DNA of 5,239 nt from the NCBI GenBank assembly GCA_964636885.1, contig CAZWVA010000094.1, positions 1 through 5,239 of the forward strand. The letters are read 5' to 3'. Source of the stretch: CAZWVA01 sp964636885 (GTDB taxonomy: Bacteria; Desulfobacterota_D; UBA1144; Nemesobacterales; CSP1-2). Under the pieces are notes generated by a model that was not told the origin of the DNA, made no database searches, and worked only from the letters and a program-made list of their open reading frames with translations. Position 1 is the first letter of the stretch, and each line of letters begins with the position of its first letter. A program made the position numbers and the translations under genes. Shown piece after piece: positions 1 through 5,185 of the stretch.

Positions 1-37
1 AATGCGGCTTCCCCCTCTCAAACTTCTGCTTCGACAT
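1..37 (-). CDS. tuf: Elongation factor Tu, N-terminal fragment cut by the window edge
   Basis: The minus strand starts with ATG at 37-35 and reads MSKQKFERGKPH before the window ends. This is the characteristic N-terminus of bacterial EF-Tu, just before its first GTP-binding segment. EF-Tu is the cytoplasmic GTPase that delivers aminoacyl-tRNA to the ribosome. A perfect Shine-Dalgarno AAGGAGG (complement of 47-53) sits 9 nt before the ATG. The gap to the fusA stop codon is only 31 nt with no terminator, so it is very probably the fourth gene of the str operon (rpsL-rpsG-fusA-tuf). Only 12 codons are visible, so the identity rests on these residues plus position after fusA. Whether a second tuf copy exists elsewhere cannot be told. 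Confidence 0.9.
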   Translation of the reverse strand, partial: MSKQKFERGKPH

Positions 38-68
38 TATCCCTTACCTCCTTAACTGACTAGTGTAT

Positions 69-2150
69 CTAAACACCCCTCACCTTGGCCTTAATACCCT
101 GAGAGAGCATTTCGGGTACTTCGGCGTAATGTGAAAATTCCATCGTGAAAGAGCCCCGCCCTTCAGTTAAAGACCTCAGGTTCGTAGCATACCCAAACAT
201 CTCGGCAAGCGGCACCTCCGCCCTTATAGCCTGCATACCACCTCGGAGTTCCGTACCTATAATCCTGCCTCTTCTCGAGCTGAGATCGCCTATTACAACC
301 CCCATAAAATCTTCGGGCACTACAACCTCTACCTTCATAATTGGCTCGAGTATAACCGGTGCGGCCCGCCTTACGGCATCCTTAAACGCCATGGATGCTG
401 CGATTTTGAATGCGAGTTCTGAAGAATCCACCTCATGATAGGAGCCGTCGTATAACCTCACGCAAACATCAACAACAGGATAACCCGCAACGACTCCAGT
501 TTCCATCGCCTCTTTTATCCCCTTCTCCACGGCCGGGATGAATTCCCTCGGAATCACTCCTCCTTTAATCTCATCTACGAACTCAAAACCGCTTCCCCTT
601 TCCCGAGGCTCCACCTTGATCTTTACGTGACCGTACTGACCGCGTCCTCCGGTCTGACGAATGAACTTCCCTTCCGCTTGAGCAGATGTCGTTATCGTCT
701 CCTTATAAGCCACCTGAGGCCTTCCGACATTCGCATCCACCTTAAACTCACGCTTTAGACGGTCCACGATTATCTCCAGGTGGAGTTCTCCCATACCGGA
801 AATAAGCGTTTGCCCGGTCTCTTCATCGTATCGGACCTTAAACGAAGGATCCTCAAGAGCCAGTTTATTAAGCGAGATACCGAGCTTCTCCTGATCGGCC
901 TTTGTCTTAGGTTCAATCGCGATAGAGATAACGGGCTCAGGAAACATCAGGCTTTCAAGGATTATGGGTTTATTCTCGTCACATAGAGTATCGCCTGTGA
1001 TCGTGTTCTTAAGACCGACTACAGCGGCGATGTCTCCGGCATTTATCTCCTTTATCTCTTCACGTTTATTCGCGTGCATTCTGAGAAGCCTTCCGATTCT
1101 CTCTCTCGTAGACTTGGTCGAATTGTAAACGGTGCTTCCTGAGTTGAGTTTTCCAGAATAAACCCTTAGGTATGTAAGCTGACCGACGAAGGGATCCGTC
1201 ATTATTTTAAAAGCGAGTGCAGAAAAGGGCTCCGTCTCTTTCGGATATCGAAACTCCTCCATACCCGTATTCGGATTTATCCCCTTTATAGGAGGCAGAT
1301 CCAGTGGAGAAGGAAGGTAATCCACAACCGCATCGAGGAGGAGTTGAACGCCTTTATTCTTAAAGGCGGAGCCGCATAGTACAGGAATCAGCTTTATCTC
1401 AATGGTTGCCTTTCTCAAAGCCCTCCTGATCTGCTCCTCCGAGATCGGATTCCCGTTAAGGTAATTTTCCATTATCTCTTCATCCACATCGGCAACGGCC
1501 TCAATCAGTCTCTCTCTTCCCGATGTCGCCCTGTCCATCATGTCGTCTGGAATCTCTATGAGTTCGTACTTGGACCCCAGAGAATCGTCATCCCATACCG
1601 CTAGCTTCATCCTTACAAGATCCACCATCCCTTTAAATTCATCACCCTGAAACCACGGGATATGGATAAAAACCGGATTGGCATTTAACCTATTCTTTAT
1701 CTGCTCAACGACCCTAAAGAAATCGGCCCCTACTCGATCCATCTTATTAACGAAGGCTATTCGAGGAACCCCATAACGGTCGGCTTGACGCCATACCGTT
1801 TCGGATTGTGGCTCAACCCCACCTACACTATCAAAGACCACAACGGCACCGTCGAGAACCTTTAACGACCTCTCAACCTCAATAGTAAAATCCACGTGTC
1901 CCGGTGTATCGATGATGTTTATCCTGTGATCACGCCAGAAACAGGTTGTGGTAGCCGCGGTAATGGTGATTCCCCTCTCCCTCTCCTGCTCCATCCAGTC
2001 CATAGTAGCGGTTCCCTCATGAACCTCACCTATTTTATAGGTAAGACCGGTGTAGAATAGGATGCGCTCTGTAGTCGTAGTCTTTCCGGCATCTATATGG
2101 GCGATTATCCCTATATTCCTGATCTTTTCCATGGATATAGCTTCACTCAA
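69..2150 (-). CDS. fusA: Elongation factor G (translational GTPase), TTG start
   Basis: EF-G is the cytoplasmic GTPase that drives tRNA-mRNA translocation and, with RRF, ribosome recycling. The 693-residue product is of normal family length. The G domain shows G1 AHIDAGKTT (17-25), switch I/G2 RGITIT (59-64), G3 DTPGHVDF (81-88, with His85, the equivalent of the GTP-activating His), G4 NKMD (135-138) and G5 GSA (260-262). Domain II follows at about 300-400, III at about 405-482, IV at about 483-603 with the tip segment DGSYHEVDSSE (His572), and V to the end. No key residue is missing, so this looks like a housekeeping EF-G. The start is TTG at 2150-2148, because GGAGG lies 8 nt before it. The in-frame ATG at 2132 would leave 26 nt between that site and the start, and no other site is visible. 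It begins 18 nt after the rpsG stop and ends with TAG 31 nt before tuf. Confidence 0.98.
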   Translation of the reverse strand: MSEAISMEKIRNIGIIAHIDAGKTTTTERILFYTGLTYKIGEVHEGTATMDWMEQERERGITITAATTTCFWRDHRINIIDTPGHVDFTIEVERSLKVLDGAVVVFDSVGGVEPQSETVWRQADRYGVPRIAFVNKMDRVGADFFRVVEQIKNRLNANPVFIHIPWFQGDEFKGMVDLVRMKLAVWDDDSLGSKYELIEIPDDMMDRATSGRERLIEAVADVDEEIMENYLNGNPISEEQIRRALRKATIEIKLIPVLCGSAFKNKGVQLLLDAVVDYLPSPLDLPPIKGINPNTGMEEFRYPKETEPFSALAFKIMTDPFVGQLTYLRVYSGKLNSGSTVYNSTKSTRERIGRLLRMHANKREEIKEINAGDIAAVVGLKNTITGDTLCDENKPIILESLMFPEPVISIAIEPKTKADQEKLGISLNKLALEDPSFKVRYDEETGQTLISGMGELHLEIIVDRLKREFKVDANVGRPQVAYKETITTSAQAEGKFIRQTGGRGQYGHVKIKVEPRERGSGFEFVDEIKGGVIPREFIPAVEKGIKEAMETGVVAGYPVVDVCVRLYDGSYHEVDSSELAFKIAASMAFKDAVRRAAPVILEPIMKVEVVVPEDFMGVVIGDLSSRRGRIIGTELRGGMQAIRAEVPLAEMFGYATNLRSLTEGRGSFTMEFSHYAEVPEMLSQGIKAKVRGV

Positions 2151-2155
2151 ATCAA

Positions 2156-2164
2156 CTCCCTCCC
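2156..2164 (-). promoter_or_regulatory. Shine-Dalgarno site that fixes the TTG start of fusA
   Basis: The minus strand reads GGGAGGGAG here, in the 18-nt gap between rpsG and fusA. The GGAGG core (2163-2159) is 8 nt from the TTG at 2150-2148, which is ideal spacing. It is 26 nt from the first in-frame ATG, which is too far. It therefore supports initiation at the non-ATG codon. Confidence 0.8.
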
Positions 2165-2168
2165 AATA

Positions 2169-2639
2169 CTACCACCTATAATGGGCAAAAGCCCTATTGG
2201 CTTCAGCCATCTTATGCGTATCTTCCTTCTTCTTAATGGCTCCTCCCCGTCCTTGGGCCGCCTCCATGATCTCGGCTGCGAGTTTCTCCTCCATTGATTT
2301 CCCTTGTCTAGCCCTTGCGGCGTTAATTATCCACCTTATGGCTAGAGACAAACGCCTGAACGTACCCACCTCCATTGGAACCTGATATGTCGCACCACCT
2401 ACCCGGCGAGGTCTAACCTCGATTACGGGTTTTACGTTCTCTATCGCTGTTTGAAATACCTCAATCGGGTCCTTTCCCATTTTTTCACCCACCGTCTCGA
2501 GTGCCCGATAGAGGATCCTTTCAGCCTTGCTCTTTTTCCCATCATACATGAGCGAGTTTATAAACTTCGAGACCATCAAATCACCGTACCTAGGGTCAAC
2601 AGGTATCCGTCTTTTTGTAACCGAACCTTTTCTTGGCAT
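2169..2639 (-). CDS. rpsG: 30S ribosomal protein S7
   Basis: S7 is a primary 16S rRNA-binding protein that nucleates assembly of the 30S head and lines the E-site and mRNA exit region. The product is 156 residues, the usual bacterial length. It carries the family signatures DPRYGDLMVSKFINSLMYDG near residues 16-35 and VRPRRVGGATYQVP near 76-89, plus the basic C-terminus ending FAHYRW. The ATG at 2639-2637 has an AAAGGA ribosome-binding site about 10 nt upstream. The gene starts 19 nt after the rpsL stop and ends with TAG 18 nt before fusA. In E. coli S7 represses the str operon by binding a long rpsL-rpsG intercistronic RNA of roughly 100 nt. The 19-nt gap here cannot hold that structure, so feedback control, if any, must differ. 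Confidence 0.98.
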   Translation of the reverse strand: MPRKGSVTKRRIPVDPRYGDLMVSKFINSLMYDGKKSKAERILYRALETVGEKMGKDPIEVFQTAIENVKPVIEVRPRRVGGATYQVPMEVGTFRRLSLAIRWIINAARARQGKSMEEKLAAEIMEAAQGRGGAIKKKEDTHKMAEANRAFAHYRW

Positions 2640-2658
2640 TTTGGTTTTTTCCTTTTAC

Positions 2659-3030
2659 TTACTTGGGTCTCTTGGCACCATACTTCGAGCGGCTCTTTCT
2701 CCTGTTTTCCACTCCAGTCGCATCTAAGGTGCCTCTTACAATATGGTATCTTACACCTGGAAGGTCCTTTACCCTGCCGCCTCTTACAAGTACAACCGAG
2801 TGTTCCTGAAGAGAGTGGCCTTCCCCAGGGATGTAACCGGTTATCTCGATTCCGTTAGTAAGCCTTACACGAGCAACCTTCCTCAGAGCCGAGTTGGGCT
2901 TCTTAGGGGTAGTAGTATACACCCTGACACAAACCCCCCTTCTTTGAGGACAGTTCTGCAAAGCCGGTGCTTTACTCTTCTTCCTTAGCTGTTCCCTCCC
3001 GTCCTTAACCAACTGACTGATTGTAGGCAT
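2659..3030 (-). CDS. rpsL: 30S ribosomal protein S12
   Basis: S12 sits at the decoding centre of the 30S subunit and controls accuracy. The start used is the ATG at 3030-3028 (MPTISQLVKDGREQ), giving 123 residues, the standard length. A GGAG site lies 10 nt upstream (complement of 3041-3044). The frame stays open up to 3087, but that extension (MGFLCNKC...) is not S12-like and runs through the promoter, so it is rejected. The core TTPKKPNSALRK is intact with Lys43, and GGRVKDLPGVRYH carries Lys88, Asp89 (the residue methylthiolated in many bacteria) and Pro91. None of the classical streptomycin-resistance substitutions at these sites is present. It is the first gene of the visible operon; rpoC, a common upstream neighbour, is absent. 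Confidence 0.98.
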   Translation of the reverse strand: MPTISQLVKDGREQLRKKSKAPALQNCPQRRGVCVRVYTTTPKKPNSALRKVARVRLTNGIEITGYIPGEGHSLQEHSVVLVRGGRVKDLPGVRYHIVRGTLDATGVENRRKSRSKYGAKRPK

Positions 3031-3066
3031 TAAATACCATCTCCGAGCTAAAAAGTGAATCTTACA

Positions 3067-3095
3067 TTTATTGCATAAAAATCCCATATTGTCAA
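3067..3095 (-). promoter_or_regulatory. Putative sigma-70-type promoter of the str operon
   Basis: On the minus strand a perfect TTGACA (3095-3090) is followed after 17 nt by AATAAA (3072-3067), four of six matches to TATAAT. The predicted start point is near 3060, giving a leader of about 30 nt to the rpsL ATG. The stretch just upstream (about 3096-3125) is AT-rich, as expected for an UP element of a strong ribosomal-protein promoter. The rejected N-terminal extension of the rpsL frame overlaps it. No start site has been mapped. Confidence 0.6.
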
Positions 3096-3114
3096 GAATT
3101 TCGAATCACTTTTA

Positions 3115-3147
3115 TCAAAAAATCAAGAGAAGTAGTAGTAAAACCAA
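3115..3147 (-). other. Possible leucine-run mini-ORF with a strong ribosome-binding site
   Basis: Between the activator gene and rpsL, a perfect AAGGAGG (complement of 3158-3164) is followed after 10 nt by TTG GTT and then six consecutive leucine codons (TTA CTA CTA CTT CTC TTG), ATT TTT and TGA. The peptide would be MVLLLLLLIF. It lies upstream of the predicted rpsL promoter, so only read-through from the activator gene or an unseen promoter would transcribe it. It is too short for coding statistics and may be chance. The rest of the 164-nt gap 3031-3194 shows the rpsL promoter and leader and no GC-rich hairpin terminator. Confidence 0.15.
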
Positions 3148-3194
3148 AGAACAGATCCCTCCTTATAGGCCATGTCAACCAAAAACAAACCGTT

Positions 3195-4721
3195 TTAAAC
3201 CGCCTTGATCCCATATCGCCTCATCTTCTTGATTAAGCCCCAGCGGCTGAGCCCAAGAGCCTTTGCCGCCTGCCGTTGATTGTAGCGATAGGACTGTAGC
3301 GCCTCAAGGATTAGACGCCTCTCTAATCCCTCCACCTCCTCTTTTAATTTTAATGGGCGGACATGTAGTTGATCCGTAACCATCGCCTCACTACCGCCGC
3401 ACTTCCTTAGGGGTTCCGGTAGGTCCTCCTCGGTTATTACCTTTCCAGGAATCAAAACCACAAGCCGTTTCATTTCGTTTTCCAATTCCCTTACATTTCC
3501 AGGCCATGGATAACCCATTAGACACCTAAGCGCCCCCTGTGTCAAACCCTTCTGTTCTTTCTTCATCTCCAGGGAGTACTTATTCAGAAAATAGTTAGCC
3601 AATAGTGGTATATCCTCCCGAATCTCCCTGAGTGCCGGCATCTCTATATGTATCACCTTTAGACGGTAGTAAAGATCCTCCCTGAAATTCCCCTTTTTGA
3701 TCTCCGCCTCCAGGTCCTTGTTCGTAGCGGCCAGAACCCGAACATCTACAGGGACCGTTTTTCTCCCACCCACTCGATCGATAACCATCTCCTGCAAAAC
3801 GCGTAGTATCTTTGCCTGTGCCGTAAGACTCAGGTCACCGATCTCATCTAGAAGCAACGTCCCTCCGTTTGCGGCCTCAAACTTGCCGATTCGCCCCTCC
3901 ACACCAGTTGCCACCCCCTTCTCTATACCAAATAACTCACTCTCTACGAGACCCTCGGGAAGCGCCGCACAATTAAGTACGACAAACGGGTTACGGGCAC
4001 GTAGGCTGTTATAATGGATCGCCTTTGCCACCAGTTCCTTTCCCGTTCCGCTTTCCCCAGTAATCAAGACGTTGACGGAACTATCGCTTATCTGCTCAAT
4101 CAACCTTACGACGTTTTGAATCCTTGGGCTAAGACCGATGATGTTTTGGGCGAAGAACCTTCCTCTTACCTCCTTCCATAACTGCCTGTTCTCTTCGATT
4201 AGCCGCTTCTGGTGGTGTTTTAACTCCGTAACCAACTGTGCGGTTTCAATGGCAATCGATATGTGCTCGGCCAGAGACTCTAAGATGCCCTCATCTCTTT
4301 TATCAAAAACCCCCCTCTTTTTATTAAGCACCTGAAAGGCCCCTATGACCTTACCCTCCCGGTTTCTAAGCGGTACGACAAGGAGACTCCTGGTGCGATA
4401 CCCCGTTTGTTCGTCAATCCCTTTATAAAAGCGAGGGTCCTTATAAGCGTCTTCCACGTTTATAGTCTGACCGGTTAGCGCTGCGGTACCGGCAAGGCCA
4501 AGACGCGCATCAAATCGGATCGGCTCGCTGTCCAGTGCGACAATCGACCAGAGTTCGAGCCTCTCCCAGTCTAGAAGAAAGATGCTTGCCCGATCCGCTT
4601 CCACGATCCTCGTCACCTCTCGAGCGAGGAGGTCTAAAAGTGCTGGTAAGTCCCTCTCCGCATTCATCTTCTGGCATATTTTAAGAATCGCCGAGAGTTT
4701 TTCGCTACCCATACCCCGCAT
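3195..4721 (-). CDS. GAF-domain sigma-54-dependent transcriptional activator (NtrC/FhlA-type)
   Basis: This is a bacterial enhancer-binding protein that uses ATP to remodel RNA polymerase-sigma-54 at -24/-12 promoters. Numbered from the ATG at 4721 (508 residues): a GAF sensor domain at about 20-163, a helical linker at about 162-190, an AAA+ domain at about 195-430, and a Fis-type helix-turn-helix at about 467-503 (NQRQAAKALGLSRWGLIKKM). The AAA+ motifs are Walker A GESGTGKE (222-229), Walker B LLLDEIGD with Asp292/Glu293, sensor I Asn334, arginine fingers Arg347/Arg353, and sensor II GNVRELEN with Arg411. The sigma-54 contact loop reads GVATGV (269-274) instead of GAFTGA. The GAF domain has an NK-X4-F-X3-DE pattern (133-144), seen in cyclic-nucleotide-binding GAF domains. 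There is no receiver domain, so it is probably ligand- or partner-controlled. A TTG at 4751 would add ten residues but has no ribosome-binding site; the ATG has only a weak one (CGGG, 8 nt away). The target is unknown, but a sigma-54 promoter lies divergently upstream. Confidence 0.93.
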   Translation of the reverse strand: MRGMGSEKLSAILKICQKMNAERDLPALLDLLAREVTRIVEADRASIFLLDWERLELWSIVALDSEPIRFDARLGLAGTAALTGQTINVEDAYKDPRFYKGIDEQTGYRTRSLLVVPLRNREGKVIGAFQVLNKKRGVFDKRDEGILESLAEHISIAIETAQLVTELKHHQKRLIEENRQLWKEVRGRFFAQNIIGLSPRIQNVVRLIEQISDSSVNVLITGESGTGKELVAKAIHYNSLRARNPFVVLNCAALPEGLVESELFGIEKGVATGVEGRIGKFEAANGGTLLLDEIGDLSLTAQAKILRVLQEMVIDRVGGRKTVPVDVRVLAATNKDLEAEIKKGNFREDLYYRLKVIHIEMPALREIREDIPLLANYFLNKYSLEMKKEQKGLTQGALRCLMGYPWPGNVRELENEMKRLVVLIPGKVITEEDLPEPLRKCGGSEAMVTDQLHVRPLKLKEEVEGLERRLILEALQSYRYNQRQAAKALGLSRWGLIKKMRRYGIKAV

Positions 4722-4789
4722 CTGAGAAACCCGTCTATTTAGAAACCTCAAATACCCGTTAATTTAAACCATAGAATGGAGCCAGATCC

Positions 4790-4824
4790 AAAGGGACTCA
4801 GTCCTAATAACGGATAACCCCTTT
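4790..4824 (-). other. Possible leader hairpins in the activator 5' untranslated region
   Basis: The predicted activator transcript starts near 4849 and has about 128 nt before the ATG at 4721. Within it AAAGGG and CCCTTT (4824-4819 and 4795-4790) can pair around a 23-nt loop. A nested palindrome GGACT-n-AGTCC (4794-4804) offers an alternative hairpin, GGAC-UGA-GUCC. The two compete for the same bases. The stems are short and there is no U-run, so this is not a terminator. Any role in control is speculative. Confidence 0.2.
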
Positions 4825-4855
4825 CCCGAATATCTAGATCGATAAACCGAATTCT

Positions 4856-4885
4856 ATTTTAACACGGTTATAAGATTAGTGTCAA
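4856..4885 (-). promoter_or_regulatory. Putative sigma-70-type promoter of the activator gene
   Basis: The minus strand has TTGACA (4885-4880, perfect), an 18-nt spacer and TAAAAT (4861-4856, five of six matches). The predicted start is near 4849. The -35 hexamer lies inside one arm of the inverted repeat at 4879-4897, so a protein bound there would block polymerase. This suggests autorepression. Confidence 0.6.
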
Positions 4886-4897
4886 TAAAGTTGACAC
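4879..4897. repeat. Perfect inverted repeat GTGTCAA-N5-TTGACAC, candidate operator
   Basis: Two 7-bp arms match perfectly around the spacer TAAAG. The size and symmetry suit a dimeric Fis-type helix-turn-helix protein. The left arm contains the -35 box of the activator promoter. The centre (4888) is about 163 bp upstream of the predicted sigma-54 start near 5051, within the usual range for activator sites of sigma-54 promoters. The simplest guess for the bound protein is the activator encoded at 3195-4721; this is inference. Confidence 0.5.
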
Positions 4898-4963
4898 CAT
4901 GACAACGAAGTAAACCATTAATCGTAGAAGACCACGGCTTATAGACCAATAGAAAGGCGGCTT

Positions 4964-4975
4964 AATCGACCGATT
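4964..4975. repeat. Inverted repeat AATCG-AC-CGATT
   Basis: A 12-bp imperfect-centre palindrome with perfect 5-bp arms, centred about 81 bp upstream of the predicted sigma-54 start point. It is an alternative or additional candidate binding site. The arms are short, so chance is possible. Confidence 0.25.
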
Positions 4976-4980
4976 TTCCT

Positions 4981-5003
4981 ATGGTTTATCGTGCCTGAAC
5001 CAT
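4981..5003. repeat. Inverted repeat ATGGTT-N11-AACCAT
   Basis: Perfect 6-bp arms with 11 nt between them, centred near 4992, about 59 bp upstream of the predicted sigma-54 start point. The left arm is also part of the inverted TAAACCAT copy. It could be a protein-binding site next to the promoter. Confidence 0.3.
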
Positions 5004-5023
5004 GATAATCGAGCCCTGGTTAT

Positions 5024-5040
5024 TTGGCATGACCCTTGCG
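5024..5040 (+). promoter_or_regulatory. Sigma-54 (-24/-12) promoter for the rightward gene
   Basis: The plus strand reads TTGGCATG, four bases, then TTGC followed by G. It matches the consensus YTGGCACG-N4-TTGCW at all but two positions. The invariant GG (5026-5027) and GC (5038-5039) are separated by exactly 10 nt. The predicted start is near 5051, 135 nt before the ATG at 5186 or 18 nt before the alternative ATG at 5069. A sigma-54 activator encoded divergently next door strengthens the call. There is no clear sigma-70 promoter for the rightward gene. Confidence 0.75.
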
Positions 5041-5185
5041 AAAAAATATGTGCGAAAGAGAACTCTAGATGAAAAGGAGTGGGCTTCCCTTGATTCCATA
5101 CACCATCTCTCAAGGTGCTAAGACCCTAATTAATTTAGAATACAGATACCCAGATAGCCGTATAAACCCGGATAAGGGGTCTTCC

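Larger units (their letters stand above)
4765..4991. repeat. Dispersed TAAACCAT-type motif, four copies in both orientations
   Basis: TAAACCATAG occurs on the plus strand at 4765-4774 and again, inverted, at 4979-4988. TAAACCAT occurs at 4911-4918. CGATAAACC occurs at 4840-4848 and, inverted, at 4983-4991. All lie between the two divergent genes, and the last copy is about 60 bp upstream of the predicted sigma-54 start point. They could be protein-binding half-sites. No family is recognised, and short AT-rich words recur by chance. Confidence 0.4.
4752..5185. other. 434-nt divergent regulatory intergenic region
   Basis: No convincing complete gene lies here. The region separates the leftward activator gene from a rightward gene that begins at 5186. 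It contains the activator's predicted sigma-70 promoter, a perfect 7-bp inverted repeat over that promoter's -35 box, three further short inverted repeats, repeated TAAACCAT and TTAATCG words, and a sigma-54 promoter at 5024-5040. It is more AT-rich than the flanking genes. The plus-strand frame of the right-hand gene is open back to 5069 (ATG), so part of 5069-5185 could be coding if that earlier start is used. Confidence 0.7.

Noticed and set aside
2451..2858. Long plus-strand reading frames opposite rpsG and rpsL, and others opposite fusA and the activator
   Set aside because: They lie antisense to conserved genes, have no ribosome-binding context and give low-complexity proteins unlike any family; they are shadows of the minus-strand codon use.
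3031..3087. N-terminal extension of S12 (MGFLCNKCKIHFLARRWYL)
   Set aside because: It is not S12-like, it overlaps the predicted promoter at 3067-3095, and the ATG at 3030 has its own GGAG site and gives the standard 123 residues.
3173..3178. Second TTGACA on the minus strand upstream of rpsL
   Set aside because: No acceptable -10 hexamer lies 16-18 nt downstream; the TATAAG nearby is only 5 nt away.
3096..3194. Rho-independent terminator after the activator gene
   Set aside because: The region is AT-rich with T-runs but has no GC-rich stem before them.
4794..4804. GGACT-n-AGTCC palindrome as an intrinsic terminator
   Set aside because: The stem is short, there is no following U-run on either strand, and it lies in a leader rather than after a gene.
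4891..4919. Rightward sigma-70 promoter using TTGACA at 4891-4896
   Set aside because: The hexamer is a by-product of the palindrome; the sequence 17 nt downstream (ACCATT) is a poor -10.
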